Below, one piece after another: positions 19,788 through 31,149 of a DNA stretch of 64,000 bases. The notes below the pieces were generated by a model. It did no database searches, was not told where the DNA came from, and was given only the letters and a program-made list of their open reading frames with translations. The DNA is from Halicephalobus mephisto (Eukaryota > Nematoda > Chromadorea > Rhabditida > Panagrolaimidae): the NCBI GenBank assembly GCA_009193035.1, contig SWDT01000001.1, positions 62,001 through 126,000 on the forward strand. Reading direction: 5' to 3'. The position numbers were made by a program, and so were the translations under genes. Position 1 is the stretch's first letter, and each line of letters begins with the position of its first letter.

Positions 19788-21048
19788 ATGCCGCGAGTCG
19801 AACTAGTTTTGATCGTGTTTATTTCACTCTTGAGAGTGTCGGGATCTGCTGACACGAGTTACCGGATATGGTGTTACACAGGATTGAAATACGTCATCGG
19901 TCAGGAAGAAAAACAAGATGCTGAAGAATGCCATTCATTTTTTGGAATGAAAAACTACTGTTATAAATTTGTAGCTTCAACTCCTGTTCAAGATATTGTT
20001 AAACTTGGATGTTCTAGTTTTATCTGTTCTGTAAGTTGATAATTTACAATCATACTTTTTTAGGAATCAAATTTTTTTGCGAAATTGTTTTGATAGGAAT
20101 TTTTCAGTCGAGAAATTAAAATTTAATTTTTATGATTTTGCAAAAATTTAATCAGAATCATTATTGTGGAAAATTAAAAATGATTTTTTGCAAAATTGTC
20201 TCGACGGGAATTTTCGAAGTTTTAGGAAGTTTTAAAATTTAGGTAAACGGAAGGAGAGAGGAAGAACGCGCGAAAGAAGGAAAAGAACGAGAGTGAGGAC
20301 ACGGCAAGTTGCCAGGTTTACCAATTTTTTTACTTTCATTTGCTCTCTGCGCGGGAATTTAAAAAATTAAAAAATAAGATTTTGTACGGAATTGTCTCGA
20401 AGGGAATTTTCGAAGTTTTAAAATTTAGGTAAATGGAAGGAGAGAGGAAGAACGCGCGAAAGAAGGAAAAGAACGAGAGTGAGGACACGGCAAGTTGCCA
20501 GATTTGCCTTTTTTAACTACAAGGTTCTCTCGCTTTGCGCGGGGAATTCGAAAATTTCGAAAAATTACATCGATTTTTGTTCGATTTTAGCACTTGATAG
20601 AGTATTGTAAAAATCAAAAATGAACTTTGAAGCTATCTCGACACGAATTTCTAGAAGTTTTCAGAAAAACAGTCTCCGTGGGAGTTATTTCGTAATTTAT
20701 TCCATTTCGAAATTCACTTTTTAGAAGTATTGTTTTTGTATGAATCTGGAACTTTTTGGATTAAAATACATAATTTTCATAATTCTAAAAATCAATTTTT
20801 GTATTTGAAAATATTAAAATTATTCAAAAAATTACAATTACCACTGCAGTACAGTACCCTGTTGAAGACGGGTTTTTATAAATGTTTTTTAGGGATTACG
20901 AAACACATGCACCAAGATGGAATTCGCGGGAACCAACGGGACGATGTGCTGCTGCAACGAGACCAGCTACTGTAACGCCGGCCGTTCCCCGACGATCCCC
21001 GTTTTGACTTTCATAATTCCATTATTAATAATTTTTTGGATTTATTGA
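19788..21048 (+). CDS. Ly6/ET-type cysteine-rich surface protein, probably GPI-anchored
   Basis: Two exons in phase: 19788-20030 and 20893-21048, giving 132 aa. It starts with a signal peptide (LVLIVFISLLRVSGSADT). The mature part has paired cysteines: RIWCYTG, EECHSFFGMKNYCYKF, LGCSSFICS, then TCTKM and the terminal CCCNETSYCN. CC-x4-CN-type endings are the hallmark of three-finger Ly6/uPAR folds and of the related nematode ET modules. After a small-residue stretch the protein ends in a hydrophobic tail (VLTFIIPLLIIFWIY) with no cytoplasmic residues, as expected for GPI attachment. The 862-base intron contains two tandem copies of a dispersed repeat. The next gene, PGAP2, acts in GPI-anchor remodelling; the adjacency may be chance. 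Confidence 0.75.
20195..20560 (+). repeat. Dispersed GA-rich repeat, copies 2 and 3 in tandem
   Basis: Two copies about 187 bases apart lie in the Ly6-like gene's intron. Each runs TTGTCTCGA, GGAATTTTCGAAGTTTT, AATTTAGGTAAA, GAACGCGCGAAAGAAGG, GTGAGGACACGGCAAGTTGC and ends CTTTGCGCGGG or similar. Similarity to 711-860 is clear. GGTAAA and TTTACC (or TTTGCC) frame the purine-rich core as short inverted blocks. Confidence 0.7.
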
Positions 21049-21306
21049 ATAAACATAAACAAGGAAAAACTTGTAAGTGAAATTAAAAGTGGATTGAAAT
21101 CCTCGGTTCAATGTTGCCCTGGGGCACGTCGGAGCTGTCTTCTAGATTTCCGAACGATCGAATTAATGACATCAGAAAATCACCCGAAAAATCGCTTTTT
21201 GTCTTTTCGCTTTCTGTTTCGGTCAAGTTTACTGCTTCCAGAACGAGATTTGGGCTGTATTTTGATATTTAAAATCCGACTTTTCCACTCGGTTATCTAG
21301 TTAACG

Positions 21307-23536
21307 ATGAAAGTAGTTCCGTCAGAATTCCCTTCGATCCCTAATTATTCCTACATAAGCTATACCGATGGAAAAAGGAAATTAACAGAACTTTTTCGGT
21401 AGGAATTTTTAAATAAAAGTTAGATTTTAAACAAAAATTAAATTTTGAATAAAAGTTAAAATTTGAATAAAAATTTAAATTTTGATTTAATTTTTAAACA
21501 AAAGTTAAATTTTGAATAAAAATTTAATTTTTAAATAAAAGTTAGATTTTAAACAAAAGTTAAATTTTGAATAAAAATTTTTAGATTTTGAATAAAAGTT
21601 AAAATTTGAATAAAAATTTAAATTTTGAATAAAAAATTTTAAATAAAAGTTAAATTTTGAATAAAAATTTTTAAATTTTAAATAAAAGTTAAAATTTGAA
21701 TAAAAATTTAATTTTTAAACAAAAGTTAAAATTTGAATAAAAGTTAGATATTTTTTAGATTGACACCACTTCCACTTTTCATCATTGGATTTTTGCCTCC
21801 GTTATTTGCCGCAATCCTCTCGATAAGTATTGCTCTGATCTTCCACAACGATCAAATTAGCAATTACAACTGGCAATGTGGAGTGAGGAATTTAAATTAT
21901 TTTATATAATTATATCGTAGAATACTAGTAAGGACCACGAATAGGTATGAAATGATATATGTAGACATAAGTACAATATTTTACAAATAATTTTGGGGAA
22001 ATAGAAAGATATAATATCACATAGATAACTACGAACAAGAGATATAATATTATATATAAATAGGTACAATAATATATAATACTACATAAATATCCACGAG
22101 AGGATATATGTAGACATATATATAATAGTTTATAAGCAAGTTTAGAGAAATAGAAAGATATAATATCACATAGATAACTACGAACAAGTAGGTGTAACAT
22201 TATATATAAATAGGTACAATAATATATGATACTATATAAATATCCACAAGAGGATATATATATAAATATATTATTTTATAATTATATTTATGAAGACATA
22301 GCTATATAAGTATTGAAGATATATAAAACTACGTGAATGACCACGAAAAAGAGATATAATGTTATATATTAATATGTGCAACAAGATGCATATAATTATA
22401 TAAATATTGCTGTAGATGGCTACTGTTGTTTCGACCTCAAAATTGCGTAATTAAACAGTTGTTGTCGATAAGTTATATAACGAGAATTAAAAATCACAAA
22501 ATATTACATGATTTATTTTTTTTACTTGAGCGCTTAAAAATTGTTTTTTGTTTTATTTATAGTTTCTTCGTTGTCCGCAGACCGGACGACTACAGTATTC
22601 TTGACAAATATCCACTAAGTAAAGTTTACAGTGAATATCTGCTGATGAGAAACTAATGTTATTTATTTTTATTTTTATCTAATTCGTTCTAGATGAGTCA
22701 AAGGAAAAAACAACTTTAATTAAGTTTGTTTTTTGTATTTGTTGAAACTTTTGATTTTGTGCGAAATAGGAATAAAAAAGTAACTTTTTCTAGAAGGACA
22801 TGGACTGGTCTGAGTTTTTTTCTAGTATGACCTAAAAATACAAAATATCAATTTTCAGAGAGCACGGTTTCCTTCATTATCAAGAATCATCAATCTTCCG
22901 TTGGAGCGGATTGTCTGGCAGATTTTGATTTTTTCTCACGTCCCGATCAGAATCCTCGAACTTGTGTCGACTTGTAAGCTGATTTTTATTTTTATTCAAA
23001 ATTAAAAATAATTTTAGTTGTCAGATTCGAAAGGTTATTCAATTCGAACGGGAGCCGAACCCGATTCCATCTGATGAGATATGCTTATTTGCTGATCGGA
23101 TTTGGAGAATTATTTTTTCTAGGAGCTTTATCCATCGTTGGCGAACGAGAAAACACCCAAATCCATGTTATACTTTTTTATATTTTCGGTTTTTCCGGAA
23201 TAGGATTCTTCATCGCCAGTACGTATTGCCATCGGCAGTCCTTGTACTACACGAAACCCTACGGAGTACTGTCTTACAAATTGAAAGTAATTTTTATGGT
23301 TTCTTATTTGACATGTATGCCGATATTGGTCGTTTCTTTTCTGCTCTATTGGCGAATGTGCTTGACAATTGGTAAATTTCGATTTTTAAATTTAATTTAA
23401 GTACTTTTTAGCTTACGATATATTCGCCATTTGTGAATATTTCGGCGTTTTGTTCAACATCGGATTTCATGGATCGACCTTCTTCGACGTCCAGAATAGA
23501 ATGATTCTCAGTATCCGGCTCATTGAACCTTTTTAA
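21307..23536 (+). CDS. PGAP2: Post-GPI attachment to proteins factor 2 (FRAG1/DRAM/Sfk1 family)
   Basis: Five exons in phase: 21307-21398, 21759-21882, 22859-22973, 23018-23371 and 23412-23536, giving 269 aa (human PGAP2 is about 254). A short cytosolic N terminus is followed by helix 1 (LPLFIIGFLPPLFAAILSIS). Next come a luminal loop with NWQCG and RFPSLSRIINLPLERIVWQ, matching the C...LPS.S..IG..P.R..WR signature of PGAP2. Four more helices follow, and the end IFAICEYFGVLFNIGFHGSTF matches the family's EY..V..N..FH box. PGAP2 acts in the Golgi in remodelling the lipid of GPI anchors. The first intron (360 bases) is a simple AAATTTTGAATAAAAGTTA repeat. The second (976 bases) holds tandem repeats and an unexplained exon-like segment. 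Identification is good, and all joins keep the frame. Confidence 0.86.
21400..21750. repeat. AATTTTGAATAAAAGTTA simple tandem repeat (PGAP2 intron 1)
   Basis: Units of about 30-36 bases alternating TTAAATTTTGAATAAAAATT and TTAAACAAAAGTTA fill nearly the whole intron. Confidence 0.7.
21930..22420. repeat. Tandem repeat of about 180 bases (PGAP2 intron 2)
   Basis: AAATAGAAAGATATAATATC followed by ACATAGATAACTACGAACAA occurs at about 22000 and again at about 22150. ATATGTAGACATA and CCACGAGAGGATATA blocks also recur. This gives two to three degenerate copies. Confidence 0.6.
22560..22656 (+). other. Exon-like segment inside PGAP2 intron 2
   Basis: After an acceptor-like TTGTCCGCAG, a frame reads RPDDYSILDKYPLSKVYSEY and stops at TAA 22654-22656. 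It looks like a real protein C terminus but does not join PGAP2 exon 2 in a useful phase. It could be an alternative last exon, a remnant of another gene, or chance. Confidence 0.25.
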
Positions 23537-23599
23537 TTTTATGAGATCCATTCTACGTAATTTCGAGGAAATACGGAATTTTAAAAATGCAGATTTTCG

Positions 23600-24080
23600 G
23601 ACAGTTTCTAGAATAAGATAATCAGATTTGTAGATTCCAAGTCAGAAGTTAGAAATTGAGTTTCAGAATTCTGGAATCTGAATCTGAACTGAAAATCAAA
23701 AATTGAACTTCAAAAATTCTACATTCTGATTCTGAAGTCAAGATTGAAAATTAATTTTCAAAATTCAGAATCCGAATTAAAGATTAATTTTCAAAATTCT
23801 GAATCTGAACTAAACATTAATTTTCAGAATTATGGATTCTGAATTTGAAGTCAAGATTGAAAATTAATTTTTAAAATTCTGAATCTGAACTAAAGATTGA
23901 TCTTCAAAATTCTGGATTCTGGAATTTGAACTAAAAATCAGAAATTGAACTTCAAAATCAAATTTCAACTTTCAAAATTCAAGTTTCTGAATTCCAACTC
24001 AAAATTAACGATTATTTTTCTGAATCCAGGTTTCTGGAATTCAAATTTCGATTCTGACTTCAGAATCTGCAGATCTGATT
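23600..24080. repeat. AATTCTGAATCTGAAC-type minisatellite
   Basis: Units of about 55-65 bases with GGATTCTGAATCTGAA, TTAATTTTCAAAATTC and CAAGATTGAAAATTAA start right after the PGAP2 3' end. It belongs to the family also seen in the transporter and GSKIP-domain gene introns. Confidence 0.65.
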
Positions 24081-24233
24081 ACTTCAATTTTAGGCACTTT
24101 TTTTGATTTTTAGAATAGTGATAATTTTCAATGCCAAATTTTCTGTAAAACTGCAAAGGTTACCTAGAATGGTTCATAATATAAATTGAAAATATTTAAT
24201 GATTCTCAAATTTCCTAAAATAAATCTGATTGT

Positions 24234-24329
24234 ATGTATCGAGATATGAATGAACTTGACGATGTAGTGCGTGACCTTCTTCATGAAAATGAAAAATCCA
24301 CAAGTTCGGGAAACTGGACTTTGAGTTGA
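24234..24329 (+). CDS. Possible 31-codon small ORF
   Basis: The frame reads MYRDMNELDDVVRDLLHENE and ends SGNWTLS-stop. Composition is unusually protein-like for this AT-rich stretch, and ELDDVVRDLL has the spacing of a short acidic amphipathic helix. Another open segment with an acceptor (24717-24864, containing DPSTKIFLVQVIESKIFFHN) lies 400 bases downstream, but I could not link the two in phase. Unrecognised; could be pieces of an unannotated small gene. Confidence 0.22.
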   Translation: MYRDMNELDDVVRDLLHENEKSTSSGNWTLS

Positions 24330-25180
24330 GCAAAATCGGATTTGGGTAATAAATCAAAGCCCGATTGAACTTCTGTGATAAAAACGGATTTTTTTCAGAT
24401 CGATATTCTTCGTTTCGGTCGATTTATTTAGAGAAAAAATTACATCTTTGTTAGAATAGAAAACAAAAGTATTTTAATCATCTTTACTAGTACAGTAAAA
24501 CAGAGATACAATTATTGTATATCTACAATATGATACAACTGAGAATCTCACTCATGTCCTACAGTATCCCAAATTCCCTGATGTTCAGGCAATTGTTTCA
24601 GGTTTTTTTTAATTCAATTTTCTGTCCTAACAGTTCTCAATTTTTTTAAAAATTTTAAATCGAATAATTTTTAATTTTCGAAAGAATTAACTTTGGTTTT
24701 TATTTTCGAATACAGAAATGAGGATAAAATAGATCCTTCTACCAAGATATTCTTAGTACAGGTGATTGAAAGCAAAATATTCTTCCACAACGGAACGACC
24801 AAAACATCCGATATCGATAAATCCATTGCGAAATTTGCTGTATTTTTAGTTACTAAAAAATAATTTTAAAAATTAAAAAATAATTTTAAAAAATTAAAAA
24901 TTTAAAAAAATTTAAAAATCACTTTTTTTGAAATTAAATTATACAGTATACGGTACGAAGTTGGAAAATAACAAAAATAATTAATTTTTTCGTTGGAAAT
25001 TGGATTTCGGACTTATAAGCCGGATTCAGAAACACGGAATCATAGTTTTCAGACAGAACACAGAATTACCGTATTTATCTCACTTTATTTACAAACACGT
25101 TTTGAATCACCAATGCTAGAAATTTAAATTTTCACAAAAAATTATTGTTCAGTTTCATCAAAATTAAAAATCAAAGTTCA
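24330..25180. other. Mostly non-coding, with a dispersed repeat
   Basis: The segment 24466-24605 (ACAACTGAGAATCTCA, CTACAGTATCCCAA, CCTGATGTTCAGGC) recurs at 46331-46450. The exon-like open segment 24717-24864 is noted with the small ORF at 24234. The rest is AT-rich without signals. Confidence 0.45.
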
Positions 25181-25189
25181 AAGTCGAAA

Positions 25190-25830
25190 TTTTGATTTCT
25201 CGTTTTGGGACACAATTTTTGAAGTTTTGACTTTCGTTCTAGGACATATGTTTAGAGATTTTAACTTTTCGTGTTGAAATATATCAAGTTTTCAACTTTC
25301 GTTTTAAAATAAAAACTTATAAGTTTGAATTTTTCGTTCTAGGACGTAAGTTTCGAAATTTTAACTTTTCGTGTTGAAATATATCAAGTTTTCAACTTTC
25401 GCTCTAAGATAAAAATTTATAAGTTTGGATTTTTCGTTCTAGGACGTAAGTTTCGAAATTTGATTTTTTCGTGTTGAAATATATCAAATTTTCAACTTTC
25501 GTTTTAAAATAAAAATTTATAAGTTTGGATTTTTCGTTTTAAAACGCAATTCTTGAAATTTTTTACTTTTTTATTCTAAAATATGATTCTATAAACTAAA
25601 ATTTTTTTCTAGATCAAAATTCTCGAAATTTTGACTTTTGGGGTCAAGATATGATTTGCGATTTATATTTTGATTGAAAAACCTGAATAAGTTATGATTA
25701 TTAATTTAGGTAAAACAACTTTTTGGAATATAAAAAATGTATAAATGTTTTCTAACACGAAAAGTCCGAATTTTTAACTCCAACTTTGACCGTCGATTTC
25801 GACAAAATTGAACTTCATATTATCGAAATT
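25190..25830. repeat. 100-bp tandem repeat plus a dispersed block
   Basis: Between 25200 and 25570 about four units of 100 bases repeat TTTTTCGTTCTAGGACGTAA, GTTTCGAAATTTT and GTGTTGAAATATATCAA. From 25640 a single block (TTGATTGAAAAACCTGAATA, GGTAAAACAACTTTTTGGAA, ACACGAAAAGTCC, TGACCGTCGATTTCG) is shared with 55540-55690. Confidence 0.7.
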
Positions 25831-26089
25831 GAAAATTAAAATTTAAAATTAAATTTAAAATTTTTCGTGTTAAGATACAATTTATGAATCATGTTTGGAT
25901 TGGAAAAACCTAATTAATTTTTAATTATTAATTTAAATGAGATTTTTGAAATAAAAAATTCATAATTTTTTAACACGAAAAATCGACTTTGAATTTTGAA
26001 TTCCAATTTTGACAAAACTGAACGTAAAATTTTCTGGCAATAGAAATCAGACACGTGAACTCGATTAGAAGTCGGAAGAGAGCTTCATT

Positions 26090-26375
26090 CACTAGACCCG
26101 TTGAGACGAAAGTAGTTCCGTTTTTGTTTTTAAACTTCAGAAGTAAATAGTTCTGCTTTTAATTGTTTTTAAACTTCAGAAGTAAATAGTTCTGCTTTTA
26201 ATTGTTTTTAAACTTCAGAAGTAAGTAGTTCTGCTTTTAATTGTTAAACTTCAGAAGTAAATAGTTCTGCTTTTAATTGTTAAACTTCAGAAGTAAATAG
26301 TTCTGCTTTTAATTGTTTTTAAACTTCAGAAGTAAGTAGTTCCGTTTTTAATTGTTGTTAAACTTCAGAAGTCGG
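26090..26375. repeat. 39-bp tandem repeat
   Basis: About seven units of AAACTTCAGAAGTAAATAGT plus TCTGCTTTTAATTGTTTTT; two units are about four bases shorter, lacking part of TTTTT. The array is nearly perfect, so it is probably recent. Confidence 0.8.
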
Positions 26376-26529
26376 AGATTCATAAACCGTTTTTTACAAT
26401 TCTTCCAGGAAAAAGGCAAACCGTATCTGAAATTTCTTATTTAATTTACAAAAAAAATCAGAATTTAATTGGATACTATAGTGATAGTTGTGATTTTTCA
26501 AATATATTTTAATTTTTAAATATAGAAAC

Positions 26530-29500
26530 CTAGTCCAGAGGACGACATAGAGCCATGTGTCCTGTGAATTCTGCTCTGAAAAGTCCCTAAATCTATGTAA
26601 AAATAATGATTCTAAAAAAATCAATTCCAAAATTCTGTAAAATCAGAAAATTAAAATTATAGGTTACTGTAATTTCTACCAATTCTTAAAAATTTATATC
26701 AAAAATATTTTATAAAAAAGTTTACTTTTAATTATTAAAATAACATAATTAAAAATGAATTTTTGTGGATTTTTAAAAATATTAAATTTTAATATTTCTA
26801 GGTCCCGATCGGAAAGTTCTAAAAATTCGTGTTAGGATCATCAAATTAAAATTATTTTCAGTTTTTAAAATATTATAATTATGTTTTTAGAATCAAGTAA
26901 AAGTTGAATTTTGATACTTCTAGGTCCCGATTGGAAAGTTTTAAAAATTCTTCTCAATACTATTTCGTAACAAAATTCCTTTTAAAATAGTACGATATAT
27001 ATTTTCAGAATCATGTAAAAGTTGAATTTTGATATTTTAGGTCCCGATTGGAAAGTTCTAAAAATTCGTGTTAGGATCATTAAATTAAAAATTATTTTCA
27101 GTTTTTAAAATATTATAATGATATATTTTCAGAATTATGTAAAAGTTGAATTTTGATATTTTAGGTCCCGATTGGAAAGTTTTAAAAATTCTTCTCTGGA
27201 TTATTTTGTAAAAAAGTTTTATTTTTTAATTTTATAATGTGATTAGAATTAAAACTTACTTAGGTGGTACTGGCCTCATGACCCCTGACTCCATGTACTG
27301 GAAGACGGGGAACCAGAACACCTTACATAAGTGATTGTGGGGCGACCTGTTCTCCTGAAAACGATTCTGATTTTTCCCGACCCTTATGTCCACTCACTCT
27401 CAAAACTGGGATTCCGGCCATTGTGTGGTACTGCCAGAAAATACGTGTGGAAATCCAGTACGAAACCAGAACATCGATGGTGTAATGACCCCGAGAGATC
27501 AGCAGCAAAGCAACTCCTGCAAAAGAAGCGAGAAGAGAACCAAAATGCAGCAATTTCCAATTTCGTGGACTATCTGGAATTTTTTTTAATTTAAAAGATT
27601 TTTTTTAATTTAAAGATTTTTATTTTTTTTTAAACTTAAAAATTTTATATTTTTTGATTTTAAAAATTTTTATTTTTTTTTAATTTTAAAGATTTTATTT
27701 TTATTTTGAAAATTTTTAAATTTTTTTTCTTTAATTTCAAAAAATTTTGGAGATTTTTTACAATTTTATAAAAAACTTCCAAAATTAAAAAAAATTGTCT
27801 TAAATTTCTAAAAATCTTTTAAACAAATATTTTTAAAATTCTTTTTTAAATTTTCCAAAAGTATTTTAAATAAAAAATTCTTTTAAAAATAAACTCCTCG
27901 ACATAAATATACACGGTTACGATTTTTCATATATGAACCACATATTCGAGTGAGTTGTTTTTATAATGTAATAGAGCACAATTAGTTACTAGTAAAACAA
28001 AAGAAAGTTTGGAAGTTGTTACATAAATGAACGAAAAAATCTCAAAAATACTGAAGTTTGGCACGAACCTCTGTGACATAAATATACACGGTTACTGTAT
28101 TTTTTGCGTAATTCCAATCGGTTTTGTCTATTATTGCTACTACGTTATGCCTCGTGGTAAGGAGTTTACTGAGTATGAGAAGGGATATATTCAGGCTGCT
28201 CGGAAAGCTGGAGAAACCTATGAATCGATTGCCCAGGAACTTGGTCGTTCAGAAGCCGGAATCAGACAGATATGTCGTCGGAAGGAACAGAAAAAGAGGC
28301 CTGGTCGTCCACAGAAGTTGAATTCAAGAGATCAACGAAGAATTGTGAGGAAGGCATCTAATTCCATGAAATCTGTGAAGAGTATCTGGGAGGAATGTGA
28401 TGCGAATGTTTCTATTAGGACCGTTCATAGAATTATTTCCAAGTCCCCCATCTCAAACTCTCGAAATTGAAGAAAGCACCGAACATTACACCTGTTCATC
28501 AAAAAAATCGACTTGAATTCGCAAGAATTCATATGAACAGAGACTGGAAGAATGTAAGTTTAAACTATGCTCATATACCACTCAATTTTCTACTTTTCAG
28601 GTGGTTTTTTCGGACGAGAAAAGTTCAATTTGGATGGTCCTGATGGGTATAGGCACTATTGGCACGATTTGAGGAAAGAACCCGGTACTTTTCCAAGCGG
28701 AACTTTGGTGGTGGTTCCGTCATGGTATGGGGGGCCTTTTCTCAAATCGGGACCGTACACCTTGCCTTCGTTACCTCCAAAATGAATAGTAGAGACTATC
28801 AAGAAGTTCTTGAGGAACATTTGCTGCCGTTTTTAAGGAAGCATAGACGGAGAAAATTCATTTTCCAACAGGATAATGCACGAATCCATGTCAGTGGAGA
28901 TACCAAGAAGTGGTTCCAAGAGAAAAAACTTGATCTTCTTCCGTGGCCAGCATGCTCTCCGGACCTCAACCCGATAGAGAACATCTGGGGGATTATGACC
29001 CGACAATTATATCAGGACGGGAAGCAGTACAACAACGTTCAAGAACTAAAGAACGCGATCATGGACTGCTGGAACAATCTGCCGTCAGAAACCCTCAATA
29101 ATCTAGTTAATTCAATGAATGACAGATTGTTTGAGGTAAGTACTAAGAAAGGGTGTAAAACCCACTATTAGTTGTTGTGTTGTGTTCTAAATAAAAAGAA
29201 ATAAGGCAACCGTGTATATTTATGTCACAGAGTTCGTGCCAAACTTCAGTATTTTGGGATTTTTTCGTTCATTTATGTAACAACTTCCAAACTTTCTTTT
29301 GTTTACTAGTAACAATTGTGCTCTATTACATTATAAAAACAACTCACTCGAATATGTGGTTCATATATGAAAAATCGTAACCGTGTATATTTATGTCGAG
29401 GAGTTTAGTTTAAATTAAAAAAAATAAAATCTTTAAAATTAAAAAAAAAATAATTTAATTAAAAATTTTAAAAATTTTTTTCAGAATTTTAATATTTAAA

Positions 29501-30474
29501 TTTTTTAAATTTTTTTAATATTTTTTAAATTTTTTAAATTTTTAAATTTTTTTTAGAATTTTAATATTTTAATTTTTTAAATTTCTAAATTTTTTTTAAT
29601 ATTTTTTAAATTTTTAAATTTTTTTTAGAATTTTAATATTTTTAATTTTTTTAAATTTTTTTTTAATTTTTTAAATTTTTAATATTTTTAATCCTTCTTA
29701 ATTTTTTCAATAATAGGACTTACACTCGCGGATGAATAGGTAGGAGACGACCAGGACGATGGTATGGCCGCTGTAGATGTAGTCGCCACAAAGAGTGTGT
29801 TTTCCGTTGATTTTGAGGCCGACTCCACTGACGATCTTCATAGCCCTGGTTGCGATCACGAGGAGAGTCCGTTCGGAAGGTTGGAGTTTGGGTGAACAGT
29901 AGTAATTTGCATCTGCGATCGGGACTTGTGTGACGAACATTGTCAAACATCTTCCGAAATACAGTAATGACCCGATGGTGGCGATTCTTCTGAGGACGAT
30001 CCATCTGTGTTTGTGGAGCACGGTCAGGGCCATGAGTACGGTAAAGGAGGACAACATCAGGTACTCGGAAATTATGAGTGCTTGTGGAACGTAAGGGGTG
30101 TTGGAAAAAACAAAGTCCGGCAACGGCTTTCCTTCGGGGACTTTTTCGTGGATGTAAGACAAAACAAGGTCGTTTCCGATGGCGGCCAGAAAAAGAAGAA
30201 AAAAAGCAACAAGAGCTTTGTGACGTTCCCGAGGAAATTTCGAATAATTTAATTTTTTTTCACATCTTTCTGGATTTTGAGTATTGATCCCGTTTTCGAT
30301 GTAACTAGGCAGCAGACCTTCGTCCTCGTCCCCCAGAAGCGGAGTTCGGCCTTCTTCCAAGGAATCAATGTAACTTTCTTCAGAATCCTCGTTGCTCGTG
30401 GCAGAAGACGAGGACGACGTCAGGGCTCGCTGAGTGGTCATCGTGGCATTTGGATTATGTTCGAAAATTGTCAT
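26530..30474 (-). CDS. Sphingomyelin synthase family enzyme
   Basis: Exons on the minus strand: 30474-29724, 27573-27398, 27354-27260 and a likely last exon 26575-26530, giving about 355 aa. The N terminus is acidic and Ser-rich; several helices follow (for example HKALVAFFLLFLAAIGNDLV). The lipid phosphatase-type motifs are intact: D3 CGDYIYSGHT at the end of the first exon and D4 RGHYTIDVLVSYW in the second, with the catalytic His-His-Asp set. The family moves phosphocholine or phosphoethanolamine from a glycerolipid to ceramide in Golgi or plasma membrane. The third exon (KVFWFPVFQYMESG) fits the C-terminal block. The terminal exon is uncertain: the stop could be at 27257-27259 if AAG-TAA is read through, but AA|GTAAGT is a strong donor and the exon 26575-26530 continues in frame. 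The 2.15-kb first intron contains an entire Tc1-type element. Confidence 0.83.
26640..27235. repeat. 120-bp tandem repeat in the last SMS intron
   Basis: Four units contain TTTTGATATTTTAGGTCCCG followed by ATTGGAAAGTTTTAAAAATT (GGTCCC at 26801, 26923, 27040, 27164). A related pair lies at 49090-49320. Confidence 0.75.
27892..29405 (+). mobile_element. Tc1/mariner-type DNA transposon, full length
   Basis: A 1514-bp element is bounded by TA target duplications (27890-27891 and 29406-29407). Long inverted repeats of about 200 bases begin AACTCCTCGACATAAATATA and end in the reverse complement CGAGGAGTT. The inner ends (ACCTCTGTGACATAAATATA and its partner near 29190-29230) repeat the outer motif ACATAAATATACACGGTTAC, giving double transposase-binding-like sites at each end. 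It encodes a DD34E transposase with frameshifts. It sits in an intron of the sphingomyelin synthase gene, antisense to it. Confidence 0.92.
28147..29171 (+). pseudogene. Tc1-like DD34E transposase, frame broken three times
   Basis: The protein starts MPRGKEFTEYEKGYIQAARK and has a paired-type helix-turn-helix domain, a GRPQ hook (KKRPGRPQKL) and the catalytic triad: SDEK (first Asp), FQQDNARIH (second Asp) and NPIENIW (Glu), with 34 residues between the last two. There is a 45-base intron (28554-28600) as in other nematode Tc1 relatives. Compared with the expected frame, one base is missing at the C run near 28446, one at the A run near 28618 and one at the C run near 28682. Each lies in or next to a mononucleotide run. 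Everything else, including the last 170 codons and the ends, is intact. Either the copy is freshly dead or the sequence has homopolymer errors. No restored sequence is given. Confidence 0.85.
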
Positions 30475-31149
30475 CCCCAGATCACAAACACCGCCTCTGG
30501 CGTCTAAAAAAATCAAAAAATCAAAAAATCGAAAAATTTCAAAAACTTTAAAAACTTTAAAAAAATCGAAAAATTTAAAATTTCAAAAACTTTAAGAAAA
30601 TCAAAAAATTTAAAATTTAAAAAAAAACTAAAAATTTCAGAAACTTTAAAAAAATCAAAAAACTAAAAATTTCAAAAACTTTTAAAAAAATCAAAAAAAT
30701 TAAAAATTTTAAAAACTTTAAAAAAATCGAAAAATTAAAAATCTTAAAAACTTTTAAAAAAATTAAAAAGTTTAAAGAATTTTTTAAAAAATTAAGAAAT
30801 TTTAAATTTTAAAAATTATCAACCGTAAAATTCGGAAAATATCAATAATAATTCAGAAAATAACGAAATTCCACAGTTATGGATTACAACTAATCCGATT
30901 TTGGATGGATATTTAAGAATTAAAAAAGAATTTTTAATATTAAAATTATTAAGTTTTTTTTGGCCTTTGGGAAAAAATAAAACATTGAGACAGCATTCGA
31001 TCGGCTGTAAGAACGAGTTTCAAAAGGAATGCTGCAATTTGACAAATATACGACCTGATATGCACAAGAAGCCAGTTAAATTCAACTATCGAACGACATT
31101 TCTGATTTCCATCTACGATAAAGTTGTACATTTGTCTCCTCTTTCAACA
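30475..31149. other. Upstream flank of the sphingomyelin synthase gene
   Basis: From 30490 to 30830 it is AT simple sequence (AAAAATCAAAAAATTTAAAA type). From 30890 to 31140 the base mix is richer and a 103-codon plus-strand frame is open (30901-31212), but it runs into the repeat array and has no family similarity. It is likely promoter sequence. Confidence 0.4.
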
